39,893 nucleotides of DNA from a virus, in the IMG/VR virus record IMGVR_UViG_3300042337_000317, positions 1 through 39,893 of that record; one strand, 5' to 3'. The translations under genes were made by a program, and so were the position numbers. Positions 14,756 to 22,279 of the stretch are shown in pieces. Position 1 is the first letter of the stretch. Every line of letters begins with the position of its first letter. The notes under the pieces are model-generated. The model saw only the letters and a list, made by a program, of their open reading frames with translations, searched no databases and was not told the origin of the DNA.

Positions 14756-16425
14756 CGCTCTCCTAACACAGCGGCCGTGACCAGCCGCTTAAAGTCGTTT
14801 GCCTTTGCCACTTTACCATCGTCAACAGTTCCAGGGCAGCGTAGCACAAGGATAGTGACGGGCCGCTTTTGCCCGATGCGATGGAGGCGATCTTCCGCCT
14901 GCTCGTTCATCGCGGGCACCCAGTCCTCGTCCACAAAGATAGCGGTGTCGGCCCGCGTGAGAGTCAAACCGACACCGCCCTTTGCGATGGTCGCGATCAC
15001 GTGATCGAGGTCGCCGTTCTGGAAAGCGTCCTTGACCGGATCGGGATTGTCGTTACCGGCAATCGTGCCGACCTTCTGTGCAGGCTTGCCCTTTTCCAAA
15101 GTCTCGGCCATATTTCTCGCGGTGTCCACAAACCAAGTGAACACAACAAACGGCTTGCCTGGATTGTCCCGAATGATCTCCTCGGCGGCCATCGCCTTTG
15201 CAGCCGAAGTCACTTGACGCAACTTAGCGATCCTGGCTCCGGCGTTCGGCACCAATCCTTCGAGCTTCGACAGCGGCATCCCTGCCAGCGCGTCGGCATC
15301 GAGATCGTCGTGCGCTTCGACAAACTCGGCAATGTCAAGAAACAAGGCTTCCTCCACTTCGCGATACAGCTTCTTCTGCTTAGGATCAAGTTCGACGGGG
15401 ATAACCTGACGGGTCTTTTCGGGCAGCTCTTTGAGCACATCCTTCTTAGTGCGGCGCACCATTTTGTCGGACAGCTCGAAGCGCAACTGGTCAGCGTTCT
15501 TGACTCCGGTCATCACAGTCCCGTAGCGCGTGTTGTACTCGTCCACATACGAGTAGTGGAACGGCCAGAAGCCGGTGTACTGCTCCGGCCGCAGCCACTT
15601 CAGGATCGACCACAACTCGTCGGGGGAGTTCATTATCGGCGTGCCGGTCAAGGCCAACTGCAACGGCGCCTGGAACTTCCACAAGCCCTTCGTCTGCTTT
15701 GCCTTGCGGTTCTTGGCGCGGTGCGCCTCGTCTGCCAGCACTGCCGTCCAGTCGCGAGCGGCTAGTTCTTTGTGCAGCGGATCTCTCCAGGCCGACTCCC
15801 AGTTCACAATCACAAAGCCGCCGGTGTCCTCAGTCTCGGCAAGCTGCTTCAGCCGCGCGGCAGGATTGCGGCCGTCGATCACGGCAATCGGCTGCTCGCC
15901 GAGCCACTTCTCGATCTCATTCTGCCAAGTTCCGCGCAGGGACTTTGGACAGACTATGAGCTGGTGCGTCTTGCCCTCGACCTTGTTGCGCAGCTTCCAT
16001 TCCTCGACGGTCGCCAGCGATTGCAGCGTCTTGCCGGTGCCCATCTCGTCAGCCAGCAGAGTCTTCGGATGTTGCACCATAAAGTCAACGGATGCCCGCT
16101 GGTACGGCCGCAGCTTCTCGGCCCAGGGTAGCTCCAACTTAGCGTCGGTCGGCAGCGCCGTGACTAGGTTCTCGGCAACCTCGGCAGTGTGCGCTCGAAC
16201 GGACTGCTGCACATCGTTGTCGGCAACTGGCTCCAGCATCTGCATCACCCGCAGCGCCGTTGCCGCATCGTCCGGCAGCTCCCACCGCTTCTCTTCGGGA
16301 TTGTACCGGCGGCCTGGAACGGACTTGACGCGAGCGAGCGCGTCCGAGAACTCCGGCCCCTTCATCCCGCCGAGCACAACAAACAGCACGCCCTTCTCGT
16401 TATCGCGCTTCAGATACGCAGGCAT
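14752..16425 (-). CDS. SNF2-family DEAD/DEAH-box helicase
   Basis: 557 residues from ATG 16425, in a TAATG overlap with the previous gene (frame open to 16569). A small N-terminal domain (about 1-90, with RRYNPEEKRWELP) resembles the HARP-like region of phage SNF2 proteins. The RecA lobes follow: motif I LADEMGTGKTLQSL, motif II VLADEAHRAKN, motif III LALTGTPIMN, motif V GGVGLTLTRAD and motif VI AEDRLHRIGQKR. It is a dsDNA translocase, probably for fork or recombination remodelling. Confidence 0.93.
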   Translation of the reverse strand: MPAYLKRDNEKGVLFVVLGGMKGPEFSDALARVKSVPGRRYNPEEKRWELPDDAATALRVMQMLEPVADNDVQQSVRAHTAEVAENLVTALPTDAKLELPWAEKLRPYQRASVDFMVQHPKTLLADEMGTGKTLQSLATVEEWKLRNKVEGKTHQLIVCPKSLRGTWQNEIEKWLGEQPIAVIDGRNPAARLKQLAETEDTGGFVIVNWESAWRDPLHKELAARDWTAVLADEAHRAKNRKAKQTKGLWKFQAPLQLALTGTPIMNSPDELWSILKWLRPEQYTGFWPFHYSYVDEYNTRYGTVMTGVKNADQLRFELSDKMVRRTKKDVLKELPEKTRQVIPVELDPKQKKLYREVEEALFLDIAEFVEAHDDLDADALAGMPLSKLEGLVPNAGARIAKLRQVTSAAKAMAAEEIIRDNPGKPFVVFTWFVDTARNMAETLEKGKPAQKVGTIAGNDNPDPVKDAFQNGDLDHVIATIAKGGVGLTLTRADTAIFVDEDWVPAMNEQAEDRLHRIGQKRPVTILVLRCPGTVDDGKVAKANDFKRLVTAAVLGER

Positions 16426-16601
16426 TACTCGCCTCGCTTCTTCAGGCCGTCGGGAGTGTTCACTTCGAGAAACATTGCACGCAGCTCTTCCGCGATGTTC
16501 GGCGGCAGCTCGGCAATCGCGATGTACGGAGTCGGCACGCAGCCGCATCCGCAGACGCGCTCGTCGCACACTAGACGGCAGGCTCGACAGATCTTTAGCA
16601 C
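16425..16601 (-). CDS. Cys-rich small protein (zinc-binding)
   Basis: 58 residues from GTG 16601, preceded by AAGGA at good spacing and one base from the previous stop; ATG 16619 is the alternative. The N-terminus KICRACRLVCDERVCGCGC holds six cysteines, so metal binding is likely. The C-terminus is LEVNTPDGLKKRGE. Its stop overlaps the SNF2 helicase start (TAATG). Function unknown. Confidence 0.65.
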   Translation of the reverse strand: MLKICRACRLVCDERVCGCGCVPTPYIAIAELPPNIAEELRAMFLEVNTPDGLKKRGE

Positions 16602-16602
16602 T

Positions 16603-16854
16603 TTATCCTTCGATGACATAGCGAGTGTTGAGTTCCTTTATGCGTTGCGGGGATGCGGGAGACAGCTCTTTGCCGCTGGCCGGACTCGTCGCGACCAGCT
16701 TGACGCGGCACCGATAGCGGCGGCGCTCAGGCGAATAGCGCAACCGGCCTCGACCAGCGCTGTCCACGCCGTCGATCCAGTAGCGCGGGCCGCGATCTGT
16801 GTCGTGACCAGTCTCGTCCAGCGCGCGGTTGCAGCCTCGGCAATACCTAGCCAT
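16603..16854 (-). CDS. Small basic protein with CxxC motif
   Basis: 83 residues. It starts MARYCRGCNRALDE, a single CxxC knuckle, and is Arg-rich in the centre (YSPERRRYRCRVKLV). It overlaps the previous gene by 8 bases. Unknown; the zinc knuckle and charge suggest nucleic-acid contact. Confidence 0.62.
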   Translation of the reverse strand: MARYCRGCNRALDETGHDTDRGPRYWIDGVDSAGRGRLRYSPERRRYRCRVKLVATSPASGKELSPASPQRIKELNTRYVIEG

Positions 16855-17032
16855 TTATCTTCGTGACCGCGATGTGCGTCATATCGCAGGGCTTTCCGCA
16901 GTGGCAGGCTTCCGCGTGTACAACGAAGTGCCCGCGATCTGTCGATAGGGACAGCACAATGCCGCCGCTATCTGTGGTCGAAGCGCGAGTTACCACGCCG
17001 CCAACAATCTTTTCGAGGTCTTGATTATTCAT
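16847..17032 (-). CDS. 61-aa hypothetical protein
   Basis: ATG 17032 overlaps the previous stop by 8 bases, with GCAGGA before it. A small beta-rich sequence (GGIVLSLSTDRGHFVVHAE) is followed by HCGKPCDMTH, a possible metal site. Unknown function. Confidence 0.6.
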   Translation of the reverse strand: MNNQDLEKIVGGVVTRASTTDSGGIVLSLSTDRGHFVVHAEACHCGKPCDMTHIAVTKING

Positions 17033-17168
17033 CGTCCTGCTCCGCTCGGAGTACGGCAGACATTAGCAACTCTGCCGTAGGGTAAAGCTCAGGATTAGAC
17101 TTTGCGACGGCGGCTAGACACTGTTTGAGCATTAGCAGTTCCATATCAGTTAGCCTCACGGCCTTCAC
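17025..17168 (-). CDS. 47-aa helical protein
   Basis: Start GTG 17168 overlaps the metallophosphoesterase stop (GTGA) and has GGAGG 5 nt upstream. The longer frame to 17279 would lie inside that gene. One helical segment (MELLMLKQCLAAVAKSNPEL) and an acidic end. Unknown. Confidence 0.6.
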   Translation of the reverse strand: MKAVRLTDMELLMLKQCLAAVAKSNPELYPTAELLMSAVLRAEQDDE

Positions 17169-18364
17169 TCGTACCTCCGGCCGTCGGGCAGCAGCAGCCG
17201 CCCTTCGACATAGATGGCGGGGGCAAGCGCAAAGTCTTTCTTGCCCCAAGTGTGCCCGTACACAAAACCCTGCTGCCAATCTGGCTCAGACGCATACCCA
17301 AGTCCGTCCGCGATCTTCGCCATCGTGCCAGCCTGGACAGCCAACTTGACATCGATTGGATCGTGCTTCGTCTTGTAGGTGAACTGCATCCTGTGCGAGT
17401 GCCCCTGGATTTGCGACCGCGAGTGCTTGACCAGCATCGTCTCACCGGCGTTCTTCGAGGTCATATATCCGTGTCGCGCAGTCAGCGCGTCGGTGATCGG
17501 ATACTTCGCCCGCTCCCAGTCCGAGTCGTGATCGCTCACTAGCTCGACACCCAGCTCGTCCAGACGCCACAGACGCCGCAGCGAGTAGGCAGACACCTGC
17601 TCCTCGAACGCGGGGCCAATGTCTCGCAGACCTGGCGCTCGGTCAAGGATGTAATACTCGACGCGCGCGTCGTGGTTTCCTGGCAGCATCACAACTTCCG
17701 TGTTCGGCGATGCCTCACGGTAGTCGCGCAGCACATCGAACACAGCGCGGTTACATTCGACCACGCTCTGTCGGAATCCCTCCGTCTCACGATGCCGCGA
17801 GACGGTCGAATAGTCCGCAATGTCGCCAAGCAGCACCAACTTGTCCGGCCGCTCCTCTGCCAAGAACGCGCAGAACAAACGGTGGAGAGTCGGGTCGTGA
17901 TGGGGGCAGTGGTGATCGCCGCAAATCACAATCGACTGATCTGCCTTCTTCGACTTCTTAGGCTTCGGCAGACCTTTCCAATCGTCGGGATCAACCGGCG
18001 GGATCAGCAGATCGAGCGGCACAGCATCAACGCGCAACTGCGGCTGCGGCGGAGATCCCCACTCGTTCACACGAACCCGAACGATCTTCCACTCCTCAGC
18101 GTTCAGCCCGAAACGGCGCATTAGATCTTCCGGCGAAGTCGAAGCGCCCAGCTCGCCGGTCACGGTCGCCGTTCCGTCCTCGTGCTTCGAGACACCTGGC
18201 GCTCGATCACTTGGATTGTGACCAGCCTGGACAGCCTGCCAGCGTGACTGAACTGAGGTGCGCGGAGCGTTCGCTTTGCGAGCGGCCTCCGCGACTGTTT
18301 TAGCAACTCCGTTCTGAAGGAACTCGATTGCCTTGTCAACATTCGGATTTTGGATTGCTGCCAT
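17165..18364 (-). CDS. Calcineurin-like metallophosphoesterase with N-terminal HTH
   Basis: 399 residues from ATG 18364, with AAAGGAG upstream. Residues 1-50 form a helix-turn-helix (NGVAKTVAEAARKANAPRTS) of the psq type. The phosphoesterase core has all main metal motifs: GDHH at about 149, GDIAD at about 180, GNHD at about 229, HGY at about 299 and GHSH at about 321. The enzyme could be a nuclease or cyclic-nucleotide/phosphate hydrolase of DNA metabolism. The HTH points to DNA targeting. Confidence 0.85.
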   Translation of the reverse strand: MAAIQNPNVDKAIEFLQNGVAKTVAEAARKANAPRTSVQSRWQAVQAGHNPSDRAPGVSKHEDGTATVTGELGASTSPEDLMRRFGLNAEEWKIVRVRVNEWGSPPQPQLRVDAVPLDLLIPPVDPDDWKGLPKPKKSKKADQSIVICGDHHCPHHDPTLHRLFCAFLAEERPDKLVLLGDIADYSTVSRHRETEGFRQSVVECNRAVFDVLRDYREASPNTEVVMLPGNHDARVEYYILDRAPGLRDIGPAFEEQVSAYSLRRLWRLDELGVELVSDHDSDWERAKYPITDALTARHGYMTSKNAGETMLVKHSRSQIQGHSHRMQFTYKTKHDPIDVKLAVQAGTMAKIADGLGYASEPDWQQGFVYGHTWGKKDFALAPAIYVEGRLLLPDGRRYE

Positions 18365-18461
18365 CTTGACTCCTTTCAGAAATCCCGACTTACACACGGC
18401 ACCACAGCACTAGGCTGCGCGACCGTCCTCGCCAACGACCAACATCCTCGGTCGGGTGCCC
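18365..18461 (-). other. Intergenic region with imperfect hairpin
   Basis: 97 bases between the HTH gene and the phosphoesterase gene. It holds the phosphoesterase ribosome site and a possible stem with CGACCG and CGGTCG as arms (about 18420-18455). No U-run or clear promoter is seen. Confidence 0.35.
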
Positions 18462-19046
18462 TCACGATACACCCGACTTTGCCTTCTGGAGCTTATCAAC
18501 TCTCCGTCGGATGGTTGTTTTGGGAACACCCGTCTTTTCGGAAATGGTCTGATACGAAAGACGCGGGTTATCGAGACGCATCTTAGCAGCCGCCTCCACG
18601 GCAGGATCGAGCCGCTTGCGCACGCTCTTCCCGTTCTTGGCTTTCTCGGCGCGTATCCAGTAGCGCACAGCCGCAGGCGTCACGCCATACTTCTCGGCCG
18701 CCGCCGTCGTGCCGTGTGTTTCCGAATACGCGACCGCTGCCGCGCGATCTTTCGGCGTCCTCGTCTTTTGATTTTTGCGATACGACTTGCTCTTGGGATC
18801 GCCAAAGATGTAATCCGGCGCGCTCGACAGCGGAACTCCGATACAGCAGAGAAAGCCGTCCAGCGTCCGCGCTACATCGACGCGCACCTTCGAGTCGCGC
18901 AGCCACTCCTGCCAGCGCCGCTGCCACCGCTCGTCGTATCGAACAGCCGTCCTGATCTCTGTGAGTCCGCCAGGGCACTCGTCTAGCAGCCACTTGACGA
19001 TCTCGCCCGACTTCGCATACTTCTCTGTTGCCCACTTCTCTTCCAC
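18462..19046 (-). CDS. Double helix-turn-helix DNA-binding protein, first gene of the leftward operon
   Basis: 194 residues from GTG 19046, with a perfect AAGGAGG 5 nt upstream. It has two HTH regions: about 108-130 (GTTAAAEKYGVTPAAVRYWI) and about 160-182 (SYQTISEKTGVPKTTIRRRV). The N-terminal 95 residues are helical and Trp-rich (DERWQRRWQEWLR). It is the first gene behind the two-hairpin element at 19.1 kb, so it is the best in-window candidate for a protein that binds that element (inference). It could also be a transposase-like regulator. Confidence 0.75.
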   Translation of the reverse strand: MEEKWATEKYAKSGEIVKWLLDECPGGLTEIRTAVRYDERWQRRWQEWLRDSKVRVDVARTLDGFLCCIGVPLSSAPDYIFGDPKSKSYRKNQKTRTPKDRAAAVAYSETHGTTAAAEKYGVTPAAVRYWIRAEKAKNGKSVRKRLDPAVEAAAKMRLDNPRLSYQTISEKTGVPKTTIRRRVDKLQKAKSGVS

Positions 19047-19097
19047 AGTTACCTCCTTGTTAGATTTGTTACAAACAGGTCGAAAATACCGGCCGAT

Positions 19098-19194
19098 CAG
19101 TTACACAGGGGGGTTCTATAACCCCCCAGTGTGTAACTGGGCGCAAAATGGCTCATAGAGCCAAATCGTTACTGGGGCTTTTCACCCAGTTTTC
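19098..19194 (-). promoter_or_regulatory. Two-hairpin control element, copy 1 (leftward replication operon)
   Basis: Read leftward, the element has a conserved 36-nt block (19194-19159) with hairpin B: ACTGGG (19190-19185) and CCCAGT (19176-19171) around an 8-nt loop. After 31 nt comes hairpin A (19139-19098): outer arms CAGTTACACA and TGTGTAACTG, a 2-nt CT bulge, inner arms of six G/C pairs plus TT/AA, and a 4-nt loop. The second copy lies at 30891-30994 with the same order, spacing and bulge. A third small hairpin (TGGCTC/GAGCCA, 19149-19163) is only in this copy. Hairpin A ends 51 nt before the GTG at 19046. Confidence 0.8.
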
Positions 19195-19250
19195 GCGCCA
19201 AAACCGGCTGTCGGACGCATCTCTCCGACGGGAGGTAAAGCGTTTTGTCA

Positions 19251-19400
19251 CTACGCATCTGCGATGTCGAACACCGCATCGAGGGTCGCTTCATCGCGCT
19301 CTTCGTCGGTCAGCTCGTCCCACTCGCGGCCGTCGTAGTCCTCTGGATTGTGATTCTCCTCGGCCCTCTCGGACGAATCGAAATACCAATCTGGCCCCAT
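19251..19400 (-). CDS. 49-aa acidic protein
   Basis: Starts at ATG 19400 with a strong AAAGGAGG upstream. The product begins MGPDWYFDSSERAEENHN and stays acidic throughout (DELTDEERDEATLDAV), with almost no basic residues. Such small acidic proteins in phage accessory regions often mimic DNA or inhibit host enzymes, but nothing here shows a target. It lies directly upstream of the two-hairpin element. Confidence 0.75.
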   Translation of the reverse strand: MGPDWYFDSSERAEENHNPEDYDGREWDELTDEERDEATLDAVFDIADA

Positions 19401-19402
19401 TG

Positions 19403-19708
19403 TCAGTCCTCCTTTCGTAGTTCGGTTAGCAGCTTCACTAGCACCTTACCAGCGCCGTCAAGTCGCGCAAGTCGCCCGATCATCGCGCTGCTGTCGTAAC
19501 GCTCGGCCAACTCGTTCGGTGTCAAGTTAGGCTCGCGCTCCAAAATCGCGGTGCGTTCAGCGTTCGATAGCTGCGTGTCGGCTAGCTCCAAGTAGTCCGC
19601 CAGCTCGACCGCAACTTCGTAAAGCTGCGTCAGCACGACTGCTTTTACTTCGGCCGGATCTCCGTCGATCTCGGCTGGATTGTCAATGTTTATGCGGTTA
19701 GTAGTCAA
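19403..19708 (-). CDS. Hypothetical helical protein
   Basis: 101 residues from TTG 19708, with AGGAGG upstream at somewhat long spacing. Mostly helical (EVKAVVLTQLYEVAVELADY), with a segment LTPNELAERYDSSAMIGRLA that could be an HTH. It is divergent from the membrane-protein gene at 19739, with only 30 bases between. Unknown. Confidence 0.65.
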   Translation of the reverse strand: MTTNRINIDNPAEIDGDPAEVKAVVLTQLYEVAVELADYLELADTQLSNAERTAILEREPNLTPNELAERYDSSAMIGRLARLDGAGKVLVKLLTELRKED

Positions 19709-19724
19709 GGGGCAATACCTCCTG

Positions 19725-19730
19725 TATCTT
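19725..19730 (+). promoter_or_regulatory. Putative -10 box (TATCTT) for leaderless gene at 19739
   Basis: TATCTT fits TAnnnT and is followed by 8 nt and the GTG at 19739, the same arrangement as before the right-arm genes. There is no Shine-Dalgarno sequence for this gene and no clear -35 box. Confidence 0.4.
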
Positions 19731-19738
19731 GTTTGTAA

Positions 19739-19927
19739 GTGTGGTCACGAATACGAGATATACTTGTTTTCCTGGGGGGATTGGGCTTTGCGATCAACGA
19801 GATCGTTCTGTCGCCTCCCCCCTCGATGCCTGCGCTCGTGTTGGCCGCAGGTATGATGGGCCTGCCTGGAGCTTTCCACGCCGAACAGCAGTGGCGCTCG
19901 CGTCAAGGAGAGGATGACAAACGATGA
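19739..19927 (+). CDS. 62-aa membrane protein of a common actinophage type
   Basis: Starts at GTG 19739. Residues about 6-25 (RDILVFLGGLGFAINEIVLS) and 31-47 (MPALVLAAGMMGLPGAF) form two TM segments, and the C-terminus is hydrophilic and charged. Similar short two-TM proteins are frequent in actinophages; their function is not known to me. It is one of very few rightward genes in the leftward half and stands on its own putative promoter. Confidence 0.72.
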   Translation: MWSRIRDILVFLGGLGFAINEIVLSPPPSMPALVLAAGMMGLPGAFHAEQQWRSRQGEDDKR

Positions 19928-19998
19928 CGGTTCGATGCTTGCCCGTTGCGTGGATTAGCTTTATCGGTGTCATCGAGTTAGCCCTCCTCATTCACTAG
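19924..19998 (+). CDS. Possible 24-aa membrane peptide
   Basis: ATG 19924 overlaps the previous stop (ATGA). The product starts MTVRCLPVAWISFIGV and continues hydrophobic to the end, one TM span. The ribosome site is poor (AAGGAG is too far), so it depends on coupling. The stop overlaps the convergent gene stop by four bases. Short length keeps confidence low. Confidence 0.4.
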   Translation: MTVRCLPVAWISFIGVIELALLIH

Positions 19999-20651
19999 AT
20001 CCCGCACGCCCAGCTCGTCGTCGGGCCGACGCCCGCAAAGGCTCGCTGCGTCACGCGGATAGCTGCGTATCCGTGAAACGGGGTAGCGTTTCTCGGCAGC
20101 CGTCCAGCGCGAGTAATCTTCTGACGCTGCTTGACTTTACCGATGCGCTTGTGCGTCCAGCGTCCGTCAGACCACAGCGTATGCCGCTGGACAGGCTTGA
20201 CCTTCGTGCGCGTCTCGACAAAACGAACGCCGCGCGGTGTCCCAGGCCACATCGAGTGCCAGATCGGGCCGAACTGTGCCAAGCCCTGATACTGCCCGTT
20301 CGTCGCCGCCCAGTTCAGCGTCGATTCGCAAGTCAGCAGCCCGACAATGCTCGGCCCGCCCCAACGCTTCTGTTCTGAGGCCGCAATCGCGATCACTTGC
20401 GAAGGCGTCGGCTCCGACCACGGGCGCCAACCCTTGATCGTATCAGACACCCGCTTCGGCGGTCGCGTGATCTTCGACCCGACGCGCACAGGGAACGGAC
20501 AGCCGAGGTGTTCTTCGTCGCCAGCGACCAGCACGCAGCGGTCGTCGGCGTCCTCGATGCCGTCCGAGTCCTGATCGGCCAACGCCAGCGAAGGGAACGC
20601 AAGCGCCGTTACCACGAGTCCGGCTGCTAGTGTTGCCAGCAGTGCCTTCAT
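19995..20651 (-). CDS. Secreted lytic-transglycosylase-like protein with Ca-binding repeat
   Basis: 218 residues from ATG 20651, with GGAGAG upstream and an ATGA overlap. The signal peptide is MKALLATLAAGLVVTALAF with cleavage probably after ALA near residue 25. The mature start DQDSDGIEDADDRC is a thrombospondin type 3-like calcium loop. Residues about 82-150 look like a lysozyme/SLT domain: SQVIAIAASEQKRWGGPSIV, LLTCESTLNWAATNG with catalytic-type Glu109, then GLAQFGPIWHSMWPG. The C-terminus is basic with Cys. A secreted wall enzyme among small early-type genes is unusual; it may modify the wall or block superinfection (inference). Confidence 0.75.
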   Translation of the reverse strand: MKALLATLAAGLVVTALAFPSLALADQDSDGIEDADDRCVLVAGDEEHLGCPFPVRVGSKITRPPKRVSDTIKGWRPWSEPTPSQVIAIAASEQKRWGGPSIVGLLTCESTLNWAATNGQYQGLAQFGPIWHSMWPGTPRGVRFVETRTKVKPVQRHTLWSDGRWTHKRIGKVKQRQKITRAGRLPRNATPFHGYAAIRVTQRAFAGVGPTTSWACGI

Positions 20652-20947
20652 CGAACGCTCTCCACCAACGGACGAAAGACCATATCCGAATAGTCGCCTT
20701 GCCAATAGCCGTCCTCGACCAACGCCTCCCAGCCCATCCCAGGAAACATATCGTCGGCGTAGGCTTCCAGCGAGTCATAAACGCCGTCGGCGCTAAACTC
20801 AAACATCCCGACAACACCTGCGTCCAGAGGGATGTCCTGTCGAATAGCCCACTCCACGAAGTCCTCCGGCGCTCCTTGCGGCACCGTGTAGTGCGGCTCG
20901 AAGGCGTTGTAGATTTCCTCGACTGCTTCTGCTTTCGTGTATGCCAT
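20648..20947 (-). CDS. Acidic hypothetical protein
   Basis: 99 residues from ATG 20947, in a TAATG overlap with the WYL gene. Very acidic and aromatic (FEPHYTVPQGAPEDFVEWAI, DGYWQGDYSDMVFRP). The stop overlaps the secreted protein's start. No family recognised. Confidence 0.68.
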   Translation of the reverse strand: MAYTKAEAVEEIYNAFEPHYTVPQGAPEDFVEWAIRQDIPLDAGVVGMFEFSADGVYDSLEAYADDMFPGMGWEALVEDGYWQGDYSDMVFRPLVESVR

Positions 20948-21237
20948 TAGCTCTGCCTCCTCTCGATCTCCACATACTCCACATCGGGAGCATCGTAGGT
21001 GCGTATGATCCGATCCAAGCGGAACGAGCGCGGCTCCTCGCGGCCGTGATCGTATGCGCTGAGGATCAGAGACGAATCCTTCGCCTCCCACACCTCCGAA
21101 GGTGAGATCAGCCGATGCTGCGGCTCCTCGTCGGACTTTTCATAGACCAACATTATAGGCACTCGCGCTGACGCTGCGTAGTCCAGCGTCGCAGTTATGC
21201 CTGCGCTCTCGTTCGTTTCTAGTATGCGTGTGTCCAT
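20947..21237 (-). CDS. Stand-alone WYL-domain-like protein
   Basis: 96 residues. The central RLISPSEVWEAKDSSLILSA followed by SFRLDRIIRTYD fits the WYL domain pattern (R-x-x-P, then FRLDRI). WYL domains sense ligands, possibly nucleic acids, in bacterial regulators and defence systems. Here there is no attached HTH, so it could act as a sensor, decoy or modulator. The ATG at 21237 has GAGAGGTGA upstream. Confidence 0.65.
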   Translation of the reverse strand: MDTRILETNESAGITATLDYAASARVPIMLVYEKSDEEPQHRLISPSEVWEAKDSSLILSAYDHGREEPRSFRLDRIIRTYDAPDVEYVEIERRQS

Positions 21238-21815
21238 CCCAGATCACCTCTCTTTCTTGGCCGAAGCAGGTGTCCCATCTCCAGCCAATGTCGTTCTGCC
21301 GCGATTGCGTCGTCCTCGAACACATCGCGGTCTGTCTTGTATTGCTTGCGTAGCTCCACCGGCCCGAAGTCCAGCAACTGCTTTATGTGCTGGAACTCGT
21401 GCGCTAGTGTGCGTAGCGTCTGTCCTGCTGTGCGATACAGCCTACTACCCTCGTCAAACGGGTCGTCGGGGTTCGGCTCTGAGCTGACCAGCAGCACCTT
21501 CACTTGTGCCAGCGTCTGCGTGTCGCAGTCGAACTTGTAGCGCATCCAGCCATTACAGTTTCGGGCAACCGAGAACATCTGCGTTGTCGGGTTCCACTTC
21601 TGCTGCCGCCGCTCGACGATTAGCGGTAGCTCCGCGCCGAACAGCCACGCCGCATACTCCTGGATGGCGGGCTTGTTCAGCACGAAATCTACGCGCCGAC
21701 AGTCACACTCGTCATCGCAGGCGTGATCGCAGCAGCCTGTGTGTTCTTCCAAATAGATTGAGTTTCCGGCCTCGTCTGCGTGGATTGTGTGTGCGCTAGG
21801 CTCGCCAGCAGTCAT
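21219..21815 (-). CDS. Putative HExxH zinc metallopeptidase
   Basis: 198 residues from ATG 21815 inside the end of the upstream gene. RTLAHEFQHIKQ gives an HExxH zinc motif at about 147-151. FEDDAIAAERHWLE about 25 residues further offers the third (Glu) ligand, as in gluzincin-type or ImmA/IrrE-type peptidases. The N-terminal CCDHACDDECDCRR is a dense Cys cluster, probably another metal site. A phage peptidase of this kind may cut a host regulator (inference). The family is not certain. Confidence 0.62.
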   Translation of the reverse strand: MTAGEPSAHTIHADEAGNSIYLEEHTGCCDHACDDECDCRRVDFVLNKPAIQEYAAWLFGAELPLIVERRQQKWNPTTQMFSVARNCNGWMRYKFDCDTQTLAQVKVLLVSSEPNPDDPFDEGSRLYRTAGQTLRTLAHEFQHIKQLLDFGPVELRKQYKTDRDVFEDDAIAAERHWLEMGHLLRPRKRGDLGWTHAY

Positions 21816-21993
21816 CTGTCTCGATCTCCTTGTCGCACTCCTCGCACCACGGCACTTCCAGCCACTCGCACGCCCCCACCGACAAGTCCTCCTCGACAGG
21901 GATTGTTGCGATGTATCCGCACTCGCACCTAACGCTGACATCGTAGCGATCTACGCCTTGCGGGGTTCCCCACGGTTGGTATGGATTAGACAT
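21796..21993 (-). CDS. 65-aa zinc-ribbon-like protein
   Basis: ATG 21993 overlaps the previous gene by 8 bases, with AAGGAGAAGG before it. Cysteine pairs CECGY and CEECDKE, plus Cys near position 43 and in the C-terminal DDCWRA, suggest a zinc ribbon. Unknown function. Confidence 0.65.
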   Translation of the reverse strand: MSNPYQPWGTPQGVDRYDVSVRCECGYIATIPVEEDLSVGACEWLEVPWCEECDKEIETDDCWRA

Positions 21994-22279
21994 CTACCTT
22001 CTCCTTGTCGTAGTAGCCGGTGTAGATAACGGCCTGTCCCTCGTCGGTGTAGCCAACCGTCATATTGTCGTGCCAGATGGCCTCGGTGACAAACGACTCG
22101 CTCGCCCTCTGACCCTTGTTGCGTCGGTCGATCTCGGCCTGAACTGCCTGAACGCCCTCGGCATATGCGGTTGCCGCGTTTGCGTAGCGTTCGGCTTGCT
22201 CGGCGTAAGTTCGAATGTTCTCGGACAGCCACTTGTCAGACACCTCCGCCAACTCTTTTCGGTCAGTCATTATGAACAT
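21986..22279 (-). CDS. Hypothetical protein, helical N-terminus
   Basis: 97 residues from ATG 22279 (TGATG overlap; ATG 22270 is the alternative). GGAGGTGGTG precedes the start. It has long Ala/Glu-rich helices (AEQAERYANAATAYAEGVQA), then a small C-terminal beta part. Unknown. Confidence 0.65.
   Translation of the reverse strand: MFIMTDRKELAEVSDKWLSENIRTYAEQAERYANAATAYAEGVQAVQAEIDRRNKGQRASESFVTEAIWHDNMTVGYTDEGQAVIYTGYYDKEKVDV

Noticed and set aside
15575-16621. Rightward 348-codon frame opposite the SNF2 helicase
   Set aside because: The helicase on the other strand has all motifs; this frame has no recognisable domain or ribosome site.
19098-19139. Hairpin A as a simple rho-independent terminator
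   Set aside because: No U-run follows on either strand, and the second copy with kept bulge and spacing lies directly upstream of the portal gene.
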